From Methanobacteriota archaeon (GTDB lineage Archaea; Halobacteriota; Methanomicrobia; Methanomicrobiales; Methanoculleaceae), in NCBI GenBank assembly GCA_023393455.1, contig JAEWLJ010000010.1:1-64000 (forward strand): a stretch of DNA of 64,000 nt, written 5' to 3'. A program made the translations under genes and the position numbers. The notes under the pieces are model-generated. The model ran no database searches, had not been told where the DNA came from, and saw nothing but the letters and a program-made list of their open reading frames with translations. Positions within the stretch are counted from its first letter, which is position 1; every line of letters starts with the position of its first letter. Shown here in pieces: positions 50,532-58,740 of this stretch.

Positions 50532-51458
50532 ATGGCATATCGTCATCTCTTCGGCCCGGTCCCCTCCCGGCGGCTGGGCGCCTCGCTCGGGGTGGACCTG
50601 GTGCCGCAGAAGACCTGCACCTACAACTGCGTCTACTGCGAGTGCGGGCGGACGACCTCCTTCACCTGCGAGCGGCGGGAGTACGTCCCGACCGATCGGG
50701 TCATCGCGGAGCTCGACGACTTCCTCTCGAAGGGCCCGGATCTCGACTACGTCACGTTCGCCGGTTCCGGGGAGCCGACGCTTCATGCCGGGATCGGCGA
50801 GATCATCGCCTTCATCAAAGACCACTACCCCCACTACCGGGTCGCGGTCCTGACGGGGAGCGCGCTCCTCGCAGACCCGGAGGTCAGGAGCGCCCTCATG
50901 CGGGCGGACCTCGTGGTGCCGTCGCTCGACGCCGTCTCCGAAGAGGTCTTTATGCGGATCAACCGCCCCTGCCCGGACCTCACCGCAGAGGGGGTCCTCG
51001 CGGGGCTGCTCGACTTCGCCCGGGAGTACCCCGGCGAGATCTGGGTCGAGGTCTTCATCGTCCCGGGCGTGAACGATACCGACGATGAGATCCGGCTCCT
51101 CAAAGAGGCCGTCGCGGCGATCAAGCCTCACCGCGTCCAGGTGAACACCCTTGACCGGCCCGGCACCGACATCCGGGTGAGGCCGGCGGCGCCGGGGAGG
51201 CTCGAGCGGATCGCGGTGATGCTCGGCGGGGAGGTGATCGGGGCGACCTGCACCGACCGGGCGCTACCGCCGGAGGTTGAGGACGCCGTCGAGATCATCC
51301 TTGCGACCATCAGGCGTCGACCCTGCACGCCAGACGACCTCGCCGCACTCCTCGGTATCAGACCGGCCGAGGTCACGAAACACCTCAGGGTCCTCGAGTC
51401 CGGCGGGCTGATCGAGTCCGTGCGTGAGGAGAGAGGCGTATTCTACCGGCCGGTCTGA
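50532..51458 (+). CDS. Radical SAM protein with C-terminal winged-helix domain
   Basis: A 308-residue radical SAM enzyme of the COG0731 type. The cluster-binding C-x3-C-x2-C is in KTCTYNCVYCECG at about residues 28-40, followed by the Gly-rich SAM contact FAGSGEPTLH. After the barrel (to about residue 235) comes a winged-helix domain: PCTPDDLAALLGIRPAEVTK, LRVLESGGLIESV. This suggests nucleic-acid or partner recognition. The reaction is unknown. HypD follows 66 bases later with its own promoter. Confidence 0.88.
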   Translation: MAYRHLFGPVPSRRLGASLGVDLVPQKTCTYNCVYCECGRTTSFTCERREYVPTDRVIAELDDFLSKGPDLDYVTFAGSGEPTLHAGIGEIIAFIKDHYPHYRVAVLTGSALLADPEVRSALMRADLVVPSLDAVSEEVFMRINRPCPDLTAEGVLAGLLDFAREYPGEIWVEVFIVPGVNDTDDEIRLLKEAVAAIKPHRVQVNTLDRPGTDIRVRPAAPGRLERIAVMLGGEVIGATCTDRALPPEVEDAVEIILATIRRRPCTPDDLAALLGIRPAEVTKHLRVLESGGLIESVREERGVFYRPV

Positions 51459-51524
51459 GAGAGACCGGTATCGCTACCGGCATAAATATGCCGGAGCGAC
51501 AAAAGATAGGTATGAGGATTCTTC

Positions 51525-52556
51525 ATGGCGGTTGGTAAGGATATACTCAAGACACTGCACGAGCTCGTCGACCGGGATATCACGCTGATGCACATCTGCG
51601 GCACCCACGAGGCGGCGATCGCCCGCGCCGGGCTCCGGAGCGTCCTCCCCGACGGTCTCAAGATCGTGATGGGGCCGGGCTGCCCGGTCTGCATCACGCC
51701 GCAGGGGGAGATCGACGCCGCCCTCGACCTGGTGGACCGGCGCTGCACCATCGCCACCTACGGCGACCTGCTGCGGGTTCCCGGGGCGAACGGGTCGCTC
51801 GAGTCGAGCGGCGGGGACATCCGGGTGGTGCAGGGCGTCCACAAGGCGGTCGAGATCGCGCGAAAGGAGCCGGACCGGGAGGTCGTCTTCGTCTCGGTCG
51901 GGTTCGAGACGACCGCGCCGACCGTCGCCGCCACGATCCTCTCCCGCCCGCCGGAGAACTTCTCGATCCTCTCGTGCCACCGGCTCGTCCCGCCGGCGAT
52001 GGCGTGGCTCCTCGCCCAGGGAGAGGCGGCGCTCGACGGGTTCATCCTTCCCGGGCACGTCTGCGCGGTGATGGGCTACGAGGAGTACGAGCGGTTCCCC
52101 GCCCCGCAGGTCGTCGCGGGGTTCGAGCCCGAGGACATCCTCCTCGGCCTCCTGATGGCGGTGCAGCAGGTCCGCGAGGGGGTGCACCGGGTCGATAACG
52201 CCTACCCGCGCGTGGTCACCCGGGAGGGGAACGTCAAGGCAAAGCGGCTGATGTACGAGGTCTTCGAGCCGTATGACGTCGAATGGCGCGGATTTCCCGT
52301 GATCCCGGCCTCCGGCCTCCGCCTGAAGCCGGAGTTCGAGGGCTACGACGCCCAGAAGAAGTTCGATATCGAGATCCGGCACGTGGAGAAGCATTCGGCC
52401 TGTATCTGCGACAGAGTGCTGCGCGGCGTCGCCCGGCCCTCCGACTGCAAACTCTTCGGGAAGGTCTGCACCCCGCGCACCCCTGTCGGCCCCTGCATGG
52501 TCAGCCACGAAGGAGCCTGCAAGATCTGGCATCTCTACGAATCGCGGAGGGCCTGA
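51525..52556 (+). CDS. hypD: Hydrogenase maturation protein HypD
   Basis: HypD carries an iron atom with CO and CN ligands during assembly of the NiFe hydrogenase centre. The 343-residue protein has all signatures: HICGTHEAAI (Cys41 type), MGPGCPVCITP, the SVGFETTAPT thiol-redox segment, PGHVCAVMG and the C-terminal cluster Cys in SACICDRVLRG, CKLFGKVC and GPCMVSHEGAC. It serves the hydrogenases, including the Eha complex in this window. GCATAAATA 35-45 bases upstream is the TATA box. No other hyp genes are adjacent. Confidence 0.96.
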   Translation: MAVGKDILKTLHELVDRDITLMHICGTHEAAIARAGLRSVLPDGLKIVMGPGCPVCITPQGEIDAALDLVDRRCTIATYGDLLRVPGANGSLESSGGDIRVVQGVHKAVEIARKEPDREVVFVSVGFETTAPTVAATILSRPPENFSILSCHRLVPPAMAWLLAQGEAALDGFILPGHVCAVMGYEEYERFPAPQVVAGFEPEDILLGLLMAVQQVREGVHRVDNAYPRVVTREGNVKAKRLMYEVFEPYDVEWRGFPVIPASGLRLKPEFEGYDAQKKFDIEIRHVEKHSACICDRVLRGVARPSDCKLFGKVCTPRTPVGPCMVSHEGACKIWHLYESRRA

Positions 52557-52609
52557 ACCCCGCCCCCTCCGCTGGCCTTTTATACCTTACACCACAATAT
52601 AATATGGCA

Positions 52610-52681
52610 GTCTCGGTAGGGTAGTGGATATCCTGAAAGCCTCCGGAGCTTTCGACCCGGGTTCGAATCCCGGCCGGGGCG
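52610..52681 (+). tRNA. tRNA-Arg (CCG)
   Basis: A 72-base tRNA: acceptor GTCTCGG pairs with CCGGGGC with two G-T pairs, followed by the D-arm GGGTAGTGGATATCC. The anticodon stem GAAAGC/GCTTTC encloses CTCCGGA, giving anticodon CCG. The T-arm is CCGGGTTCGAATCCCGG. TTTTATACC about 25-30 bases upstream fits a TATA box. CCA is not encoded. Confidence 0.88.
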
Positions 52682-52795
52682 TTTCTTCCTTTTATGCCTG
52701 ATTCCCGCCGGCAGCGCAGCCGCTCGACTCGTTATCGTGAAAAGGCGGTGCGCTCCAATATCAGCGATCCCGCTCGCCAGAACCCGCGCCGACCG

Positions 52796-53938
52796 CTAAG
52801 AATCTTCTTCTTCCGCGTCTGAAAAGCGGAAACTGATCTTGGGGTCGGAACCGGAACCGTCGCCGTGCTTCAACAGGAACTGCCTGACGTTCGCCGACCT
52901 GAGCCATCCCCGGTCGAGCTCGGTGATGAAACCGTCAATCCTGCGCGATTCGTCGAGGATCTTCTCTGCAAACGGGTCGTCGATCATCTCCGCGTAACCG
53001 ACGATCACCTGCAGGGGATTCCTGATATGGTCCCCGAGGATGGCAAACTGCTCGATGTTCTTCCCGAGCTGTGCGTAGGTCTCCCGCCTCAACTGCTCGG
53101 CGAGGATGCGCTCGGTGATGTCCATCACGATCAGCATGATGCAGAGCGGCTGCCCGGCATCGTTCAGGACGGTGCTGCCCGATACCTGGATGTGGAACGG
53201 GGAGCCGCCTTCTCGCAGCCCGACCGCCTCCCGCACGATCGCGTGATCATCGAGGAGAGAGGCGGTGATCTCCCCCCCAACGGCGGGGTCCGCGAAGAAC
53301 GCCTCCAGGTTCCTCCCCGTGAGCGCGCTCGCCTCCCCGCAGCCGAACATCGCGGCAAAACTCCGGTTGGCGTACATGACCGCCCCGGTGGGATCGGCGA
53401 TGAGGATGCCGTTCGTCGAGGATTCGAGAGCGCTCTCCTTGATCCTGAGCTCCCGCTCGGCGAGGAGCCGTTCGGTGATTTCCCGTGCAATAGCGACGAC
53501 GTACTGCTCCCCGGTAAAGGTGACCGCCCGGACGGTGATCTCCATCGGGATCTCCGTCCCGTCCCGCGATACGAGCGGCGTGGTGCAGGTCTGCCGGGAT
53601 CCGGAGACCAGATCCCTCCTCTTCCGGGCAAACTCGACAAACCGGGCCTTCTGCTGCGCCGAGACCAGATCGATGAACGACTTCTTGAGCAGTTCCTTCT
53701 TCGAGTAGCCGAGATACGCACTCACGGAGGCGTTGACGTCTGCAAGCATCCCGGTATCTGCGCGGATCAGGAATATCGCATCGTAGGTCTGGTCGATTAG
53801 CGCCCGGAATCGCTCCAGTTCCGCGAGCCGTTTCTGCAGCTCCGGGTAGTAACTCTTGTGCAGGGAGGTCTCCCCGAGGCCGATGATCTTCTCCCGGAGC
53901 GCATCGCGGTCGCCGGGAGTGTCAGAGTGCATCGTCAT
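52796..53938 (-). CDS. Two-PAS signalling protein ending in an orphan DHp module
   Basis: A 380-residue cytosolic protein with a short helical start, PAS1 at about residues 35-155 (FRALIDQTYDAIFLIRADTG), PAS2 at about 165-280 (ALESSTNGILIADPTGAVMY) and a C-terminal segment of about 95 residues. That segment contains ILGDHIRNPLQVIVGYAEMI, an H-box-like sequence, and ends without any ATPase domain. It resembles the end of the 753-residue PAS protein at 29226 over GDHIRxPLQVI and ELDxGW. The start overlaps the alcohol dehydrogenase stop by 17 bases, so the two are co-translated and it may sense the redox state linked to that enzyme (inference). Confidence 0.85.
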   Translation of the reverse strand: MTMHSDTPGDRDALREKIIGLGETSLHKSYYPELQKRLAELERFRALIDQTYDAIFLIRADTGMLADVNASVSAYLGYSKKELLKKSFIDLVSAQQKARFVEFARKRRDLVSGSRQTCTTPLVSRDGTEIPMEITVRAVTFTGEQYVVAIAREITERLLAERELRIKESALESSTNGILIADPTGAVMYANRSFAAMFGCGEASALTGRNLEAFFADPAVGGEITASLLDDHAIVREAVGLREGGSPFHIQVSGSTVLNDAGQPLCIMLIVMDITERILAEQLRRETYAQLGKNIEQFAILGDHIRNPLQVIVGYAEMIDDPFAEKILDESRRIDGFITELDRGWLRSANVRQFLLKHGDGSGSDPKISFRFSDAEEEDS

Positions 53939-55061
53939 AGATCTGCTCGATCTCCTCGCAGGTGAGGTTGCGGGGGTTCGTTACCATACAGGGATCGGTG
54001 TACGCAGCCGCCGCGAGGGCGGGGATCGCGTCCTCCCGGACGCCTGACGTGGCGAGGGTCTCCGTGATGCCAAGCGTTCTCCGAAACGCCGCCACCCTCT
54101 CCGCCGGGGTTGTCTCTCCCCCACCGATGATCGCTCCAATCCGGTCATAGCGATCGGATGCCGCCTCGTAGTTGGCCGCCATTACGTGCTCGAGGAGCAG
54201 CGCATTGCACCGCCCGTGCGCAAGGTCGTAGGCCCCCCCGAGACAGTGCGCCATCGCGTGGACGGCCCCGAGACTCGCGTTCGAGAACGCAAGTCCGGCG
54301 TGAAGGCTGGCGAGGAGGGTCGAGAACCGCAGGTCCAGGTTCTCCGGCTCGGCGATAGCGGCAGGCAGTGCGCTCGTGAGGAGCCGTATCGCCTCCAGGG
54401 CATGCACGTCGGTCATCGGGGAACTGGCGTTCGAGACGTAGGCCTCGACCGCATGGCTGAGGGTGTCCATGCCGGTATCCACGGTCAGGTCTCGCGGCAT
54501 CGTCGTCAGGGGTTCGGGATCGAGGAGTGAGATGTCGGGGACGATCATCTTGCTGACGATAGCGACCTTCCGCTTCCTTGTCTCGTCCGTGATGATGGCG
54601 AACTGGGAGACGTCGGCGGAACTTCCGGCGGTCGTCGGGATGCAGATGAGCGGCGGCGTGGGGACCGAGACCCGGTCAATGCCCTCGAACGTGAGGATAT
54701 CCCGCCTGCTGGAGCCGGCTATACCGATACCCTTGGCGCAGTCCATCGGGCTTCCCCCACCGACGGTGACGATGCCGTCGCACTCCTCAGCGACGTATAC
54801 CTCCGCACCAACCATCACCTGCCGCGAACGGGGGTTTGGCGAGATGGCGTCGAAGACAGTGAACGAGACCCCCGCTTCGGCCAGGCTATCCGCGACGGCC
54901 CCCGCCCAACCGGCGGCCCGGACGCCCCGGTCGGTGACGAGGAGCACCTGCTTCATCCCGAAGTTGCGGGCATACTGCCCTGCAAGCGCAAGCGCCCCCC
55001 GCCCGCAGATAAACTCGGGCGCCACGAATTTTCGCAGGTCAAGCTGGTTTCTCGGAGTCAT
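53922..55061 (-). CDS. Iron-containing (type III) alcohol dehydrogenase
   Basis: A 379-residue NAD(P)-dependent dehydrogenase of the Fe-ADH family. The coenzyme motif is VGGGSPMDCAKGIGI, followed by PTTAGSSADVS. Metal ligands are Asp in VDTGMDTLSHAVEAY (with one His), and His in GAVHAMAHCLGG and LAHGRCNALLLEH. Length is normal. A TATA element (AAATATATAT on the minus strand at about 55130) lies about 70 bases upstream. It is likely for alcohol or aldehyde conversion; which substrate is open. The PAS protein overlaps its end. Confidence 0.92.
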   Translation of the reverse strand: MTPRNQLDLRKFVAPEFICGRGALALAGQYARNFGMKQVLLVTDRGVRAAGWAGAVADSLAEAGVSFTVFDAISPNPRSRQVMVGAEVYVAEECDGIVTVGGGSPMDCAKGIGIAGSSRRDILTFEGIDRVSVPTPPLICIPTTAGSSADVSQFAIITDETRKRKVAIVSKMIVPDISLLDPEPLTTMPRDLTVDTGMDTLSHAVEAYVSNASSPMTDVHALEAIRLLTSALPAAIAEPENLDLRFSTLLASLHAGLAFSNASLGAVHAMAHCLGGAYDLAHGRCNALLLEHVMAANYEAASDRYDRIGAIIGGGETTPAERVAAFRRTLGITETLATSGVREDAIPALAAAAYTDPCMVTNPRNLTCEEIEQIYDDAL

Positions 55062-55283
55062 GGTTAGACACGACGGCTATCTGGCAATCGACGAGAGAGT
55101 TTCAAGTTAATATTACAGAATCACTGCCATATATATTTTGATGAACGATGCGGCCTACAGATATACATTACGGTATTGCGGCCGGTCTTTTTTCTGCCGA
55201 TCAGAGGATTTTGAACAAAATATGGCGGCAAGCGGGAAATGTTTCACACTGTCCCGTAATTTGCGGAAAAAAAGTGACCGGGA
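55062..55283. other. Gene-free, AT-rich promoter region of the alcohol dehydrogenase
   Basis: No gene is supported. It contains the TATA element near 55130 and AT-rich sequence (AATATTAC, ATATATATTTTG) that contrasts with the surroundings. The 3' end of the broken transglutaminase lies to the right. Confidence 0.4.
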
Positions 55284-55791
55284 TCACGCCACGGTCTCAA
55301 GGCTGATCCCGGACCCGCCCATACCATAGAGATCGATGTCGTAATCCGCCGTATCCGAAACGATCGCCGGGGACTGCCGGACACACCTGAAGAAGGCAGC
55401 GTCGTCGGGCAGGGCCGGGTCCATCGGGGCGTCGATGTTCTTCTGGATGACGAGGCGTGCGGAGTCGAGGTTTGCCGCGTAGTAGTCCTTGAACGCGGTT
55501 CGCTTCTCTTCGGGGATGGCGACCCAGTCGGCCGCCTCGGCAACGGTCACGTCGTTCGGGACCCAGCCGTAGCCGGGGAGGTAGTACTCCGACCCGAAAT
55601 AGGTTCCGGGCGTCTTGGCCATGATCATCTGGTAGCCGCCGAGGGTGCGGGGGATCCCGAGCGACCGGCAGAACGCGGCAAAGAGTGCGCTCTGGGTGCC
55701 GCTTCTCGCCCGTTGTGGCGGTGCATTCCGTTGCAGCGATGAGGAGCGGGACGGATACAACCAGGAGGGCGGTGAGCGCAGGGTATCGCAT
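55284..55791 (-). pseudogene. Broken secreted transglutaminase-like protein
   Basis: The signal peptide MRYPALTALLVVSVPLLIAA starts at 55791 in one frame. Soon after, the homology continues in another frame with FCRSLGIPRTLGGYQMI, FGSEYYLPGYGWVPNDVTVA and ADWVAIPEEKRTAFKDYYAA to the stop. These are the C-terminal half of a transglutaminase-like domain, including the Asp in VPNDVT. The catalytic Cys region and most of the N-terminal domain are missing. An internal deletion with frameshift is the simplest reading. Confidence 0.8.
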
Positions 55792-56026
55792 AGCGTAGGA
55801 AAGGTGCCAGATTGGGTAAAAATATTTCTCATTCAGCGGAAGCGTTTCTGCTGAATACAGATGATTTCCGTCGTTCACGGTGCGGTGACGAAGGGGGAGG
55901 GAACCGCAGAGCCGTACTCTCTTCAGAGGGTCTGATCTACCCCTCCGAAGACGCCCGATCGAATAGTGCGGCCGCAAATTTTCTGAAAATCCCGTATATC
56001 TCAGGATTTTTCCGATACAATAGAGA

Positions 56027-56040
56027 AATATATATATTAT
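56027..56040 (+). promoter_or_regulatory. TATA box of the PEGA-domain gene
   Basis: AATATATATATTAT lies 36-49 bases before the ATG at 56076, with GGAGACTT as ribosome binding site. The surrounding 200 bases are AT-rich and gene-free. Confidence 0.55.
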
Positions 56041-56075
56041 AGAAGAATATCTACACATTGGAAACGGAGACTTAT

Positions 56076-56753
56076 ATGCAGAGCGTTTTACGTAATCTTC
56101 TGATTCTCTCCCTTGTTGCCTGCTGTCTCGTCGTCCTGCCCGCGAGCGCTCAGCCGCCCATAGGCGGGGACAACGGATGGTATGCGGTCAACTGTAACGT
56201 GAATGGAGCCGACGTCTACTTCGACGACGAATACAAGGGCACGATCGAGAACGGCGTGTTCTACGTCCCGGTCTACACCACCGGGACCCCCTACCAGACG
56301 TTCCGCGTCGAGAAGGACGGTTATACGACCCACTACGGGGACGTAACCTCGGTTCCGGGTAAAGGAGAGACGTTCGATCTCTACGCGACCTTGAACCCGG
56401 TCCAGCCCCCTGCACCGATCGGCGGCGACATCGGCTGGTACGCCGTCCACGTCAACGTCGACGGCGCAACCGTCCAGTTCGACAACGAGGTCAAGGGCGT
56501 CACCAGCCAGGGCGTCCTCACCGTGCAGGTCTACACGACCGGAACGCCGTACAAGACCTACACCGTGACGAAGGAAGGGTATCTCCCCTACACGGCCGCC
56601 ATCGACCAGTACCCCGGCAAGGGTGAGACGGTCGACCTCTACGTGGACCTGAGTTCCGCACCCCCCACCCAGAAGGCGCCCCTCGCTCCGGCTCTCGCCG
56701 GCTGCGCCCTGCTGCTCGCCGGGCTGCTGCTGGTTAGCGGGAGAAAGAACTAA
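56076..56753 (+). CDS. Secreted membrane-anchored protein with two PEGA-like domains
   Basis: A 225-residue surface protein: signal peptide (about residues 1-26), two repeats of about 80 residues that are clearly homologous (GWYAVNCNVNGADVYFDDEY and GWYAVHVNVDGATVQFDNEV; VPVYTTGTPYQTF and VQVYTTGTPYKTY), and a C-terminal transmembrane helix followed by GRKN. The repeats resemble PEGA domains, which bind surface polysaccharide or S-layer. The C-terminal end (APALAGCALLLAGLLLVSGR) resembles archaeal sorting signals but lacks a clear PGF motif. The start is the ATG at 56076; a TTG 18 bases upstream is possible. Confidence 0.85.
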   Translation: MQSVLRNLLILSLVACCLVVLPASAQPPIGGDNGWYAVNCNVNGADVYFDDEYKGTIENGVFYVPVYTTGTPYQTFRVEKDGYTTHYGDVTSVPGKGETFDLYATLNPVQPPAPIGGDIGWYAVHVNVDGATVQFDNEVKGVTSQGVLTVQVYTTGTPYKTYTVTKEGYLPYTAAIDQYPGKGETVDLYVDLSSAPPTQKAPLAPALAGCALLLAGLLLVSGRKN

Positions 56754-56902
56754 CTTTTACTCTTTTTAACTCCGGTCCTTCGTCCTCTCGTCGTTACCCC
56801 GCCCGAACAGACAGCAAGTTCTTTCCCCTTCAGAGGAGGACAGGTGCTCATGAACAGACGGAGCCGGCCTTCGGTCTCCCGACGGGCAGTGCGGATGGAT
56901 TC

Positions 56903-57820
56903 ATGAAGCATTATCGGTTCAAGAAGATCGATGCTTTTGCATCGGGAGGATCGTCGGGGAACCCTGCGGGGTACGTATCCCTCCTCCCGGACGACGAGAT
57001 CAGCGACGAGGATATGCAGCGGATCGGCCGTGAACTGAAGGGTTTTGTCTCGGAGACCGGTTTCCTTCGCGAGGGGACGCCGGGTGAGTGCGATCTTGCG
57101 ATACGCTACTTCTCCTGCGAGCGGGAGGTCGAGTTCTGCGGGCATGCGACGATCGCGATCATGGACGACGTGGTGCGTAGCGACGACCGGTTCAGGGACC
57201 GGGAGAGCCTGCTCCTCAAGACGAACAAGGGCGTCGTCACCGTCTGGAACCGGACCCGTGAAGACGGCATGGTGTATATCCGGGCCCCCGAGCCGGAGTT
57301 CTCCGATGCACGCCCGGGTGCTGCAGAGACCGCCGCCGCCCTCGGTCTCGACTTCCGGGATATCGATCCCGCGATACCCATCGGCGTTGTGAACGCCGGT
57401 CTCGATACCCTGCTCGTTCCCCTCGTCTCGCTCGATGCCTGCATCCGGTGCTCTCCCGACTACATGACGCTGCGCACGTTCGCCCTCGCTCACTTTGTCG
57501 ACGTGGTCGTGATATACACCCGCGAGACGGAATTTCCAGGGCACGACCTGCATACCCGGGTCTTCGCTCCGACGTTCGGGTACCTGGAAGACCCGGCGAC
57601 CGGCTCGGGGAACGCCGCCCTTGGAAACTTCCTCGTCCGGCAGAACCTCTGGACCGGCCGGTCGCTCGTCATCGAGCAGGGGCCTGACCGGGAGAACCCG
57701 AACATCGTCCGCCTGCTCCGCCCCGACGACGGGGGGCTCATGTTCGGCGGGGGAGGCCAGGTGCGGATCGACGGGAGTTACGTCCTCAGTGGAGGAGTTC
57801 GCCCCGGGCAACGGGAATGA
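56903..57820 (+). CDS. PhzF-family isomerase/epimerase 1
   Basis: A 305-residue protein with the two-lobed diaminopimelate epimerase-like fold of PhzF. The catalytic Glu is in VSETGFLR, FCGHATIA and the C-terminal DPATGSGNAALGNFL are typical. The reaction is unknown in most relatives. The start MKHYRFKKIDAF matches the family N-terminus. Its last 35 bases overlap the tail of a second phzF gene on the other strand. Confidence 0.92.
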   Translation: MKHYRFKKIDAFASGGSSGNPAGYVSLLPDDEISDEDMQRIGRELKGFVSETGFLREGTPGECDLAIRYFSCEREVEFCGHATIAIMDDVVRSDDRFRDRESLLLKTNKGVVTVWNRTREDGMVYIRAPEPEFSDARPGAAETAAALGLDFRDIDPAIPIGVVNAGLDTLLVPLVSLDACIRCSPDYMTLRTFALAHFVDVVVIYTRETEFPGHDLHTRVFAPTFGYLEDPATGSGNAALGNFLVRQNLWTGRSLVIEQGPDRENPNIVRLLRPDDGGLMFGGGGQVRIDGSYVLSGGVRPGQRE

Positions 57821-58661
57821 CCCTGCCACCGACCCGCACCGCGATGGAATCCCCGTGCCGCTCCGCCCTGCAACGGATCAGGGACGGGCGGCCTATCTCG
57901 CAACCCTGCTCCACGCGGATATCGAGCGAGTCGCCGGGGAAGTAGCCGTGCCGGAGGAGGTAGCCGGCAAGGCACCCGTTCGCGCTGCCGGTCGCCGGGT
58001 CCTCCGGGACGCCGAAGTTGTCGGCAAACATCCGGGCGTTGAACGTGTTCTCCGGCCGGTAGGGCTCCGGGCAGAAGATGAAGACGGCTTTTGCCGCCGT
58101 CGTGCGGATGAGACTCTCGTAGGCGTCGCGGTCGATCGCCGCCCGGCGCACGACGTCCCGGCTCGTTAACGGGACGATGATGAACGGGAGGCCGGTAGAG
58201 ACCTCCTCGACCGGGAAGCGGGGATCGATCGTGGTTTCCGGGAGAGAGAGGACGCCCGCGAGGGTATCCGGAGAGAACTCCCCGGTGAAGACCGGCGGGT
58301 TCTGCCGCATCCAGGCGACATCATCGGGGGCAAACGAGACCGGGATCTGCCCTGCCGCGAGGTTCAGCCGGACCTCGGGGACGGGTCTTTTCAGGAGTTC
58401 CTCCCGGATCACATGGGCCGTGCCGAGCGCCGGGTGCCCGGCGAAGGGAACCTCATGCTCCGGCGTGAAGATACGGACGTCGAAGGCACGGTCTTCTCCC
58501 TCGCCTGAGCGGACGAACGCGGTCTCGGAGAGGTGCATCTCCCGGGCAATCGCCTGCATGGCCGCATCGGAGAGGTCTCCCGCGTCCAGCACCACGGCGA
58601 GCGGGTTCCCGGCATACCTCCGCTCCGCGAAGAGATCGACGATGTAGTAACTGCTGCCTAT
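57786..58661 (-). CDS. PhzF-family isomerase/epimerase 2, with no ordinary start codon
   Basis: A PhzF protein of about 291 residues if read from 58661. Family motifs are intact: catalytic Glu in LSETAFVRS, FAGHPALGTAHV and DPATGSANGCLAG. The expected N-terminus is present (GSSYYIVDLFAERRYAGNPL), but no ATG, GTG or TTG lies between the upstream stop and this segment. The in-frame codon where Met is expected is ATA at 58661. The first usable start is a GTG at 58595, which would remove the first strand of the fold. Start loss, a non-standard start or a sequence error are possible. Confidence 0.8.
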   Translation of the reverse strand: MGSSYYIVDLFAERRYAGNPLAVVLDAGDLSDAAMQAIAREMHLSETAFVRSGEGEDRAFDVRIFTPEHEVPFAGHPALGTAHVIREELLKRPVPEVRLNLAAGQIPVSFAPDDVAWMRQNPPVFTGEFSPDTLAGVLSLPETTIDPRFPVEEVSTGLPFIIVPLTSRDVVRRAAIDRDAYESLIRTTAAKAVFIFCPEPYRPENTFNARMFADNFGVPEDPATGSANGCLAGYLLRHGYFPGDSLDIRVEQGCEIGRPSLIRCRAERHGDSIAVRVGGRVIPVARGELLH

Positions 58662-58740
58662 CTGCAGATCGTCCGTTCTGCCGGAGGATAACGCTTGCGT
58701 CTCCGGGGATCGCCGGATCTAAAAAAGGGCGGAGTCGCCG

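Noticed and set aside
49156..50538. A 709-residue form of the TIM-barrel protein at 48409.
   Set aside because: The extra 460 residues are the complement of the helical-repeat gene and contain no domain; the real start follows a TATA box at 49155.
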